A DNA stretch of 7,373 nt. It comes from Alphaproteobacteria bacterium (GTDB lineage: Bacteria > Pseudomonadota > Alphaproteobacteria > Rhizobiales > Aestuariivirgaceae). Shown here piece after piece: positions 1 through 5,003 of this stretch (position 1 is its first letter; every line of letters begins with the position of its first letter). The position numbers and the translations under genes were made by a program. The stretch spans positions 1 to 7,373 of the forward strand of contig VAZZ01000146.1 in NCBI GenBank assembly GCA_005884715.1, given 5' to 3'. Under the pieces are notes generated by a model that worked only from the letters and a program-made list of their open reading frames with translations, did not search any database and was not told where the DNA came from.

Positions 1-166
1 GATGCGCCCAGTCGGCACCGCTGCCCGACAGCGACAGGGCGATGAGTGCCAGGAGGGGGATGAGAACCGCGACACCACCCAGGAGTGCCCCGCCCGTGAG
101 GAGGCGATGCTCCTCGAAGGAGGATATGGGGCGTCGGCGCCCCTTACTGAGTGCCGCAGCCTTCAT
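1..166 (-). CDS. Iron(III) ABC transporter permease, N-terminal part only (runs off the window)
   Basis: This is the first 55 codons of an inner-membrane protein; the rest lies beyond position 1. The start at 166 is an ATG preceded on the minus strand by a good Shine-Dalgarno AGGAG (176-172) five bases away. The product begins with a short basic cytoplasmic stretch (GRRR at residues 9-12), followed by a hydrophobic segment at about residues 24-47 (ALLGGVAVLIPLLALIALSL), the first transmembrane helix. An iron-transport permease of the FutB/FbpB type is inferred because the gene follows a FutA/FbpA-type binding protein on the same strand, the usual order in these operons. The short visible part has no diagnostic permease motif, such as the EAA loop, so another membrane protein is not excluded. 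The 242-bp gap to the upstream binding-protein gene is filled by palindromic repeats. Confidence 0.72.
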   Translation of the reverse strand, partial: MKAAALSKGRRRPISSFEEHRLLTGGALLGGVAVLIPLLALIALSLSGSGADWAH

Positions 167-180
167 TTCGGCTCCTGGTT

Positions 181-232
181 TCCCCCTCTCCCGCCCTGCG
201 GGAGAGGGTGGCCGAAGGCCGGGTGAGGGTGT
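181..232 (+). repeat. RIME-like palindromic intergenic repeat, copy A
   Basis: A perfect 11-bp stem (184-194 with 198-208, loop CCT) is followed by a smaller GGCC-GAA-GGCC hairpin (210-220) and the tail GGGTGAGGGTG. This layout of a CTCTCCCGC/GCGGGAGAG hairpin, a small second hairpin and a TGAGGG end matches the intergenic mosaic elements (RIME) known from rhizobia. A second copy in opposite orientation lies at 325-388. Family assignment is by remembered pattern, not by a search. Confidence 0.7.
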
Positions 233-282
233 GGCACAGATGCTGATGAATGCGTGATCTTATGGGGGCGGACAACGTGGGC

Positions 283-307
283 TCGACCGAAACGGATCAG
301 CGGTCGA
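283..307. repeat. 7-bp inverted repeat between the two RIME-like copies
   Basis: TCGACCG (283-289) and CGGTCGA (301-307) are perfect inverted repeats with an 11-base loop. The dyad sits in the spacer between the two RIME-like repeats. No T-run follows on either strand, so it does not look like an intrinsic terminator. Its role is unknown. Confidence 0.4.
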
Positions 308-324
308 ACCGCGATTGCACCAAC

Positions 325-388
325 TCCCTCATCCGCCCGTCGGGCACCTTCTCCCGCAAGCGGGAGAAGGGAAAACTTGGTGAGGGCT
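325..388 (-). repeat. RIME-like palindromic intergenic repeat, copy B (inverted relative to copy A)
   Basis: Read on the minus strand this has the same order as copy A: a 10-bp hairpin (347-356 with 361-370, loop CAAG), a small GCCCG-T-CGGGC hairpin (335-345) and a GGATGAGGG end. On the plus strand the order is reversed, so the two copies face each other and their long arms could also pair with one another. The element lies directly after the stop codon of the binding-protein gene (409) and ahead of the permease start (166). Confidence 0.7.
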
Positions 389-408
389 CTCACGTCCGGG
401 TTGAACCT

Positions 409-1470
409 TCAAGAGCCCGGGCCGTCGTCGAAGCCGACCTTGTCGACCATCTCGGAAGCGGCCTTGCGGTTCTTGGCGATCTCGGCGAGCGGCAAAGTGT
501 CAGGCTTGAGGGTGCCCCAGGCCGATACGATGGCGGATGGCTGGATGCCGGGTTCGACCGGATATTCGAAGACCTGCTCGCTATAAAGCTTCTGACCCTT
601 GTCGCTGGCCAGGAATTCCATGAGCTTCACCGCATTGTCCTTGTTGGGTGCGTATTTCGCCAGCGCCATGCCGGAGATGTTCACATGCGTGCCGCGGTCA
701 TTGGCATTGGGGAACAGGATCTTGATCGAGGCCGCCCATTCCTTCTCTTCGGGCTGCTTCTCATTCGTCTCCATCTGGCCGACATAATAGGTGTTGCCGA
801 GTGCAATATCGCATTCACCGGCAAAGATCGCCTTTGCCTGTTCGCGATCGCCACCATCGGGCTTGCGGGCGAGGTTGGCTTTCACGCCCCTGAGCCATGC
901 TTCGGTCTTCTCGAGGCCATGATGGGCGATCATCGAGGCGATGAGGCCGATCGTGTAGACATGCTGGCCGGAACGGGTGCAGATCCTGCCCTTCCATTTG
1001 GGATCGGCAAGCTCTTCATAGGTGATCGCGTCCTGTTTCACGCGCTCCTTCGATGCATAGATGACGCGGGCGCGCGTGGTGACGCCGAACCAGTTGCCTT
1101 GCGGATCGCGATATTGCTCGGGGATGTCCTTGTTGATTAGCTCATCGATGAGGGGCTGAGTGACGCCCTTGTCTTCCGCCGCCTGTATGCGGCCGATATC
1201 GACGGTGAGGATCACATCGGCCGGCGAATTCTGGCCTTCCTCGGCGATCTTCTCTTCGAGGCCCTTGTCAAGGAACAGGACATTGGTTTTGATGCCGGTA
1301 TCGGCGGTGAACGCATCGAGCAGTGGCTTGATCAGCTCGGGCTGCCGGTAGGAATAGACATTAACGACGCTCTCGGCCATGGCGCTCGAAACCAGAAGGG
1401 CAGCACCGAATGGTACTGCGATGGCGAGCTTCAACAATTTCCCAAAGCACTTCATGAAGTTGCGTCTCAT
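409..1470 (-). CDS. futA: Fe(3+) ABC transporter periplasmic substrate-binding protein (FutA/FbpA type)
   Basis: This protein captures ferric iron in the periplasm and delivers it to an inner-membrane ABC permease. The 353-residue product starts with a signal peptide: basic residues, a hydrophobic core at about 15-29, and an AMA/ES cleavage site after residue 32. The mature part has the class II binding-protein pattern of iron transporters: VNVYSYRQ (Tyr39, Tyr41), NSPADVILTVDIGRI (81-95), CTRSGQHVY (Tyr172) and the adjacent tyrosines Tyr228-Tyr229 in GNTYYVG, which bind iron in FbpA/FutA proteins. Length is normal for the family. The permease gene follows on the same strand. Two starts are possible. 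Met1 (1470) has no Shine-Dalgarno but lies six bases after a TATAGT box, so a leaderless message is conceivable. Met6 (1455) gives a more compact signal peptide. Family assignment is firm; the symbol is by analogy. Related transporters may carry other metals. Confidence 0.9.
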   Translation of the reverse strand: MRRNFMKCFGKLLKLAIAVPFGAALLVSSAMAESVVNVYSYRQPELIKPLLDAFTADTGIKTNVLFLDKGLEEKIAEEGQNSPADVILTVDIGRIQAAEDKGVTQPLIDELINKDIPEQYRDPQGNWFGVTTRARVIYASKERVKQDAITYEELADPKWKGRICTRSGQHVYTIGLIASMIAHHGLEKTEAWLRGVKANLARKPDGGDREQAKAIFAGECDIALGNTYYVGQMETNEKQPEEKEWAASIKILFPNANDRGTHVNISGMALAKYAPNKDNAVKLMEFLASDKGQKLYSEQVFEYPVEPGIQPSAIVSAWGTLKPDTLPLAEIAKNRKAASEMVDKVGFDDGPGS

Positions 1471-1506
1471 TATTCGACTATAACAGTAAGCAGTGCCGTA
1501 TCGTAA
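1471..1506 (-). promoter_or_regulatory. Candidate promoter of the iron-binding protein gene
   Basis: On the minus strand a TATAGT -10-like hexamer (1482-1477) is preceded, 18 bases upstream, by a weak -35-like TTACGA (1506-1501). Transcription would begin at or a few bases before the ATG at 1470, giving a leaderless or very short-leader message. A second -35-like TTGACG (1557-1552) has no convincing partner -10. The assignment rests only on hexamer similarity. Confidence 0.35.
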
Positions 1507-1533
1507 ATCCGACTATTTCTGTCGGATTTTTTT
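1505..1533. promoter_or_regulatory. Perfect 9-bp dyad followed by a T-run: operator or terminator-like hairpin
   Basis: AAATCCGAC (1505-1513) and GTCGGATTT (1521-1529) are perfect inverted repeats around a 7-base centre, and a run of seven T covers 1527-1533 on the plus strand. It resembles an intrinsic terminator read left to right, yet no plus-strand gene ends here. It lies between divergent genes and abuts the candidate -35 of the iron-binding protein gene, so an operator is the better reading. Confidence 0.5.
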
Positions 1534-1581
1534 GCGGGAAAAACCCCGGAGCGTCAAGAAAAAACCGTGTTCGGTCAGCTA

Positions 1582-1598
1582 TTTGGAAATGTTCTAAG
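1582..1598. promoter_or_regulatory. Candidate Irr box / iron control element
   Basis: The 17-bp near-palindrome TTTGGAAATGTTCTAAG matches the alphaproteobacterial Irr-box pattern as I recall it (TTTAGAA-N3-TTCTAAA) at 12 of 14 defined positions. It lies 112 bp upstream of the iron-binding protein start and 32 bp upstream of the mscS-family start. Irr is known in Rhizobiales to control iron uptake and heme genes according to iron status, which fits the neighbour. The match is by eye and not scored against a motif model. Confidence 0.45.
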
Positions 1599-1629
1599 AC
1601 GGCGCCAAACCTTATGAACCCGGGGCATC

Positions 1630-2874
1630 ATGACGATCGATCAGGCGCAAATCGAAGCGACGAAGGCTCTTCAAATCCTTGTGGGCTGGCTGACGAGCCC
1701 GCAATTCTACGCCCAGATCGGCGCCATTATCCTGGCAGTAGTGGTCGCCCATTTCGCCAACCGGCAAATCAAGACCAGGACGCCCTATTTCAGATGCGCG
1801 CCGGAGAAGGGGGCTTTGCTCAAGATCAGGCGCTGGATCTATAGCTGTCGCGATCTGCTCTTCCCCATCCTTGCCGTGCTGATGCTGGCGATTGCCGTCC
1901 AGGTGCTCGAAAGTGTGGTCTCATCCTCCTGGCTTGCCCGCATCGCCCAGAGCATCGCCGTCATCGCCGTCCTCTATGCCGCCATCAACCGCTTCATCAC
2001 CCATCCGCTCGTCAACGCGGCGGCGCGCTGGATCGGCATCCCGATCGCCACGCTGCAGGTCTTCGGTATCTTGGGCGAATTCACCGTCTATCTCGATTCG
2101 ATCTCGCTCGAGGCCGGCAATATCAGGCTGTCGCTCTTCACGCTCGCCAAGGCCGCGATCTTTGGCGGCATCCTGTTCTGGCTTGGCCGGCTCTCCAACG
2201 ATGCGGGCCAGAGGGTGATCCGCAAGCAGGAAAAGCTCGATATTCCGACCAAAGAACTGCTCGCCAAGATATTCCAGATCGTCCTCTTCGTACTGCTGTT
2301 CATCCTGCTGCTGCAGGTGCTGGGCCTCGATCTGACAGCGCTCACCATCTTCGGCGGCGCGCTCGGCGTCGGTCTTGGTTTCGGCCTGCAACAGATCGCC
2401 TCCAACTTCATCTCCGGCATGATTCTCCTGTTCGAGCGCTCGATGAAGGTCGGCGACTATGTCGAGCTCGGGAGCGGCATGGGCGGCACGCTGAGCGAGA
2501 TCAACATGCGCTCCAGCACGCTGCAGACCGGGGACGGCAAGGACATCATGGTGCCCAACGAGAAATTCATCACCTCCGCCTTCGTCAACTGGACGAAATC
2601 CGACCGGCAGCGCCATGAAGTGATATTCTCGGTGCCCTATGGCAGCGATATCCACAAGATACCGGAACTGATCATCGGTGCCGCCGCACGCCATCGCCAT
2701 ATCCTGGCCAAGCCTTCGGGTCCGGCCTGCGAAATCAGGCAGTTCGGCGAGAAGGGCATCCAGTTCGCGGTATCCTACTGGGTCGCGGGCACCAACGGCT
2801 ATCTCTCCGAAGTCCATTTCCTGGTGTGGGATACCCTCAAGGCGGCGGGGATCGCTCTGGTTCCAATAAAATGA
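1630..2874 (+). CDS. MscS-family small-conductance mechanosensitive channel
   Basis: This 414-residue inner-membrane protein should open under membrane tension and release solutes during hypo-osmotic shock. Hydrophobic segments lie at about 27-44, 75-93, 104-119, 135-153, 168-187 and 212-232. The pore-lining helix follows (about 236-268), with the glycine/alanine-rich FGGALGVGLGFGLQQIASNF pattern of MscS TM3. The family beta-domain begins directly after it: SGMILLFERSMKVGDYVEL (262-280), then a G-GTLSEINMRSSTLQT stretch and the MVPNEKFI motif (307-314). The C-terminal alpha/beta vestibule domain continues to the end. With about seven helices it is longer at the N-terminus than E. coli MscS (286 residues, three helices), so it belongs to an extended subfamily. 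The ATG at 1630 has only a weak GGGG upstream. No terminator is visible between its stop and the tRNA promoter. Its link to the divergent iron genes is probably only positional, apart from the shared regulatory region. Confidence 0.93.
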   Translation: MTIDQAQIEATKALQILVGWLTSPQFYAQIGAIILAVVVAHFANRQIKTRTPYFRCAPEKGALLKIRRWIYSCRDLLFPILAVLMLAIAVQVLESVVSSSWLARIAQSIAVIAVLYAAINRFITHPLVNAAARWIGIPIATLQVFGILGEFTVYLDSISLEAGNIRLSLFTLAKAAIFGGILFWLGRLSNDAGQRVIRKQEKLDIPTKELLAKIFQIVLFVLLFILLLQVLGLDLTALTIFGGALGVGLGFGLQQIASNFISGMILLFERSMKVGDYVELGSGMGGTLSEINMRSSTLQTGDGKDIMVPNEKFITSAFVNWTKSDRQRHEVIFSVPYGSDIHKIPELIIGAAARHRHILAKPSGPACEIRQFGEKGIQFAVSYWVAGTNGYLSEVHFLVWDTLKAAGIALVPIK

Positions 2875-2887
2875 GGCGTCCCTTTGC

Positions 2888-2916
2888 TTGACACCCGCTT
2901 AGGGCTGCCCTATCAC
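2888..2916 (+). promoter_or_regulatory. Promoter of tRNA-Asp
   Basis: A consensus -35 TTGACA (2888-2893) is followed at exactly 17 bp by TATCAC (2911-2916), 15 bp before the mature tRNA. The stretch after the -10 (CGCGCC) is GC-rich, as in stable-RNA promoters under stringent control. A perfect 6-bp dyad TAGGGC-T-GCCCTA (2900-2912) fills the second half of the spacer and overlaps the -10. Confidence 0.75.
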
Positions 2917-2931
2917 CGCGCCACGCCAAAA

Positions 2932-3008
2932 GCGGGTGTAGCTCAGTTGGTTAGAGCGTCGGCCTGTCACGCCGAAGGTCGCGGGTTCGAGCCCCGTCAC
3001 TCGCGCCA
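2932..3008 (+). tRNA. tRNA-Asp (anticodon GTC)
   Basis: The 77-base gene folds as a standard cloverleaf. The acceptor stem GCGGGTG pairs with CACTCGC (one G-U), followed by discriminator G and an encoded CCA. The D arm has the usual TAGCTCAGTTGGTTAGAGC pattern. The anticodon stem TCGGC/GCCGA holds the loop CTGTCAC with anticodon GTC at 2966-2968, and the T arm contains GGTTCGAGCC. The GTC anticodon reads both aspartate codons. It has its own promoter just upstream. No clear rho-independent terminator follows, and no second copy of its 3' end is visible in the window. Confidence 0.98.
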
Positions 3009-3050
3009 TTTCAGGCGCTAATTCCGCTGTTTTCGAGACCAATGTGCTTT

Positions 3051-3071
3051 CTCGCCCGCGATGCGGGTGAG
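3051..3071. repeat. Hairpin between tRNA-Asp and the toxin-antitoxin operon
   Basis: CTCGCCCGC (3051-3059) and GCGGGTGAG (3063-3071) form a 9-bp stem with one G-T pair and a 3-base loop. It lies between two converging transcription units, eight bases beyond the antitoxin stop. Neither strand has a following T-run, so it is not a typical intrinsic terminator, though it could stabilise 3' ends. Confidence 0.4.
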
Positions 3072-3078
3072 GGATCCG

Positions 3079-3456
3079 TCAGGCGGCGGCTTTCCGCGCC
3101 GTACGGGGCTTCGCTTTTCGGCGAGCCATCCGAACGCGACGTACAGGCTTGAGGGTCATCCCGACTGCTGCCATGACTTTGGACACGGTCTCAAAACTTG
3201 GATTGCCCGTCCCAGAGAGGGCTTTGTAGAGTCCTTCGCGGTTGAGGCCTGTCGCTTTTGCGACTTTCTGCATGCCCTGGGCTCTGGCTACATCGCCCAG
3301 TGCTTTGATGACAACGCGGGAATCATCGCCATAATCTTCAAAGATGGCTTCGAGGTAGGCCTCGATATCTTCAGGGGTACGCAGAAACTCGGCGGCATCG
3401 TATGGGGCGGCGATCTTGCCGGGATCAACATTCTTGCCGGTGGTTTTCTCGCTCAT
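3079..3456 (-). CDS. Type II antitoxin, HTH transcriptional regulator (COG3636 / HigA-like antidote)
   Basis: This is the antidote and probable DNA-binding autorepressor of the toxin encoded just upstream. The preferred start is the ATG at 3456, which overlaps the toxin stop as ATGA and follows a GGAGAGG ribosome site. A longer reading from a TTG at 3474 would swallow that site. From this start the protein has 125 residues. YDAAEFLRTPEDIEAYLEA (19-37) and the helix-turn-helix GMQKVAKATGLNREGLYKAL (61-80), followed by GNPSFETVSKVMAAVGM (84-100), are the family hallmarks. The last 20 or so residues form a tail rich in Arg, Lys and Ala (from about 106, ending RTARKAAA) beyond the usual end of the family, possibly an extra DNA- or RNA-contacting tail. 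The family call is confident; toxin neutralisation is inferred from the pairing. Confidence 0.88.
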   Translation of the reverse strand: MSEKTTGKNVDPGKIAAPYDAAEFLRTPEDIEAYLEAIFEDYGDDSRVVIKALGDVARAQGMQKVAKATGLNREGLYKALSGTGNPSFETVSKVMAAVGMTLKPVRRVRMARRKAKPRTARKAAA

Positions 3457-3755
3457 AGCTTTTGACCTCTCCAAAATTCAGCATATTCCTTGGCCTTGCG
3501 GATGTCGGCAACCTGTGTGGACTTATCGCCCCCCATCAGGATGACCGTCTTCTTCAGGACCACATAGTACACCCGATACCCGGGGCCGAAATCGAACCGC
3601 ATTTCATAAAGACCTTCACCAATAGACTTGGCATCGCCAGGATGGCCGGTGATTTCGAAAGTCCGGAGTTTGGCGCCGATGCGACCTCGGCCCTTGATGT
3701 CTTTCAGACTGTCGATCCAGCTCGCATAGGCTTGGGTCCGGATGAAATCGGCCAT
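3453..3755 (-). CDS. Type II toxin of the RelE/ParE superfamily (Gp49/HigB-like, COG3657)
   Basis: This 100-residue protein is first in a two-gene toxin-antitoxin operon. Family hallmarks are LRTFEITGHPGDAKSIGEGLYEMR (30-53), the core GPGYRVYYV (57-65) and the near-invariant MGGDKSTQVADIRKAKEYA (74-92). Relatives are RelE-fold toxins, many of which cut mRNA on the ribosome. Arg53, Tyr60, Arg61 and Lys78 are the conserved polar residues one would expect to matter, but catalysis here is inferred. Length is typical and the frame is intact, so it looks functional. The ATG at 3755 has no recognisable Shine-Dalgarno. It begins five bases after a -10-like hexamer, suggesting a leaderless message. 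The toxin-before-antitoxin order is that of higBA-type modules. Confidence 0.88.
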   Translation of the reverse strand: MADFIRTQAYASWIDSLKDIKGRGRIGAKLRTFEITGHPGDAKSIGEGLYEMRFDFGPGYRVYYVVLKKTVILMGGDKSTQVADIRKAKEYAEFWRGQKL

Positions 3756-3758
3756 AAG

Positions 3759-3805
3759 AGTTCGTAGGTTATAGACGACAATATGTCAACTTTAATCTAC
3801 GGACT
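3759..3805. promoter_or_regulatory. Nested 47-bp palindrome over the toxin-antitoxin promoter (probable autoregulatory operator)
   Basis: Outer arms 3759-3771 and 3793-3805 match at 11 of 13 positions, and inner arms GACA (3777-3780) and TGTC (3784-3787) match perfectly. Both pairs share the same centre, position 3782. On the minus strand a consensus -35 TTGACA (3789-3784) and a TACGAA -10-like box (3766-3761) are 17 bp apart and lie inside the palindrome. Bound antitoxin or toxin-antitoxin complex would therefore block the promoter. The dyad is seen; its use as operator is inferred from the behaviour of such modules. Confidence 0.6.
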
Positions 3806-4096
3806 AGTGCGCGGACAGGAGCCTGATCAACGGGCAAAAATTTCCCGAACAGCAATGTATCTCGCCGGGCGAGCTCGTTCAGCACTCAATGTGCAGATTC
3901 AATGTGCGAATGAAGAATCGAAAGGTGCCCCTTTCGCGTTTCACCAGACCATTGTGTGCCCATGACAAAGTGTCACAAGGATCCTTTCCCGACGCCAGTT
4001 TTGGAATTGGTCTAATTGGCTTGCAGTGCAGCATATGGTGCGCTACCACGGCAACGAAAATAGCCCGCTTCGCTGGGGCAAAAGAGGCACAGGGAC
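3806..4096 (+). promoter_or_regulatory. Non-coding region with probable nuo operon promoter
   Basis: No credible gene is seen in these 291 bases. A candidate promoter is TTGCAG (4021-4026), 17 bp spacer, TACCAC (4044-4049), giving a leader of about 40 bases before nuoA, whose ribosome site is in AGGCACAGGG (4085-4094). Several small symmetric elements lie upstream: CTCGCC-G-GGCGAG (3861-3873), CGAAAGG-TGCC-CCTTTCG (3919-3936), TGACA-AAG-TGTCA (3963-3975), a direct repeat of CAATGTGC (3887-3894, 3900-3907) and a direct repeat of AATTGG (4005-4010, 4014-4019). Which of these are regulator sites is unknown. Confidence 0.4.
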
Positions 4097-4462
4097 ATGC
4101 CCGAACTGTTCAGAGACTATCTGCCCGTCGTCATCTTCATGGCCGTTGCCGGCGCGATCGCGCTCGCCTTGATGGCTTCGGCGATCGTCATCGCAGTCAG
4201 AAAGCCCGATCCGGAAAAACTCTCGGCCTATGAATGCGGCTTCAAGGCGTTCGATGATGCGCGCATGAAGTTCGATGTGCGATTCTATCTGGTCTCCATC
4301 CTCTTCATCATCTTCGATCTCGAAGTCGCCTTTCTGTTCCCTTGGGCGGTGTCGCTGGGCAAGATCGGCCTCTTTGGCTTCTGGTCGATGATGATCTTCC
4401 TCGCCGTGCTCACCATCGGCTTCATCTATGAATGGCGTAAAGGAGCCCTCGAATGGGATTGA
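4097..4462 (+). CDS. nuoA: NADH:quinone oxidoreductase subunit A
   Basis: NuoA is a small membrane subunit of complex I (counterpart of mitochondrial ND3) next to the quinone chamber. The 121-residue product has three predicted membrane helices at about 10-34, 63-84 and 94-112. The loop after the first helix carries the conserved SAYECGF motif (43-49) with Cys47, the residue that in ND3 marks the flexible active/deactive loop. Helix 2 starts with the conserved KFDVRFYL (58-65) and contains the FDLEVAFLFPW signature (73-83) with Asp74 and Glu76. Length and motifs are normal. The ATG at 4097 follows AGGG closely. It is the first gene of the nuo operon, and its 3' end overlaps nuoB by 10 bp. Confidence 0.98.
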   Translation: MPELFRDYLPVVIFMAVAGAIALALMASAIVIAVRKPDPEKLSAYECGFKAFDDARMKFDVRFYLVSILFIIFDLEVAFLFPWAVSLGKIGLFGFWSMMIFLAVLTIGFIYEWRKGALEWD

Positions 4463-4998
4463 TCGAGACTCCAAAGGCCGGGCAGGGCCTCGTGACCCCG
4501 TCCCAGCAGCAATATTTCACCACTGTCAATGCCGAGCTCGCCGACAAGGGCTTCCTTGTCACCACATCGGATGATCTCATCAACTGGGCCCGCACCGGCT
4601 CCTTGATGTGGATGACCTTCGGCCTCGCCTGCTGCGCGATCGAGATGATGCAGGTATCGATGCCGCGCTATGATGTCGAGCGCTTCGGTTTCGCGCCTCG
4701 GGCGTCGCCACGCCAATCGGACGTCATGATCGTCGCGGGCACCTTAACCAACAAGATGGCGCCGGCTCTGCGCAAGGTCTATGACCAGATGCCCGAGCCC
4801 CGCTATGTGATCTCCATGGGCTCCTGCGCCAATGGCGGCGGCTACTACCATTATTCCTATTCGGTGGTGCGCGGCTGCGACCGGATCGTACCGATCGACA
4901 TCTATGTGCCGGGCTGCCCGCCGACGGCGGAAGCGCTGCTCTACGGCATCCTGCAGCTGCAGAAGAAGATCCGCCGCGTCGGCACGTTGGAGCGCTAG
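4453..4998 (+). CDS. nuoB: NADH:quinone oxidoreductase subunit B (N2 cluster subunit)
   Basis: NuoB (PSST homologue) lies in the peripheral arm of complex I and carries the terminal [4Fe-4S] cluster N2, which passes electrons to quinone. The 181-residue protein shows the four expected ligands: the tandem Cys60-Cys61 in FGLACCAIE, Cys125 in SMGSCANGGG, and Cys155 in VPGCPP. The Met/Trp-rich LMWMTFG (51-57) and the SMPRYDVERFGFAPRASPRQSDV stretch (69-91) are also canonical. The start at 4453 lies inside the end of nuoA and is preceded by a strong AAGGAG (4440-4445) at seven bases, so coupling and independent initiation are both possible. Nothing is missing or unusual. Confidence 0.98.
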   Translation: MGLIETPKAGQGLVTPSQQQYFTTVNAELADKGFLVTTSDDLINWARTGSLMWMTFGLACCAIEMMQVSMPRYDVERFGFAPRASPRQSDVMIVAGTLTNKMAPALRKVYDQMPEPRYVISMGSCANGGGYYHYSYSVVRGCDRIVPIDIYVPGCPPTAEALLYGILQLQKKIRRVGTLER

Positions 4999-5003
4999 TC
5001 GCA

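Noticed and set aside
250..1140. Long plus-strand open frame of 296 codons
   Set aside because: It is antisense to the well-supported iron-binding protein gene, has no recognisable domain, and its openness follows from GC-rich codon structure on the other strand.
1921..2817. Minus-strand open frame of 298 codons
   Set aside because: It is antisense to the MscS-family gene, rich in Asp/Glu/Gln/Arg in the manner of mirror frames, with no family resemblance and no ribosome site.
3003..3033. Possible tRNA terminator (GCGCC-N6-GGCGC, then TGTTTT)
   Set aside because: The stem is only 5 bp, uses the mature tRNA end itself, and the T-rich stretch is 11 bases away, so it does not meet the pattern of an intrinsic terminator.
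2990..3078. Possible attachment site for a mobile element at the 3' end of tRNA-Asp
   Set aside because: No second copy of the tRNA 3' end was found downstream and no integrase gene is present in the window.
3457..3474. Upstream TTG start for the antitoxin
   Set aside because: It would place the GGAGAGG ribosome site inside the coding region; the ATG at 3456 has that site and an ATGA overlap with the toxin stop.
3889..4233. Plus-strand open frame running from the intergenic region into nuoA
   Set aside because: It overlaps nuoA in another frame, has no Shine-Dalgarno or recognisable domain, and its second half is just the shifted nuoA codons.
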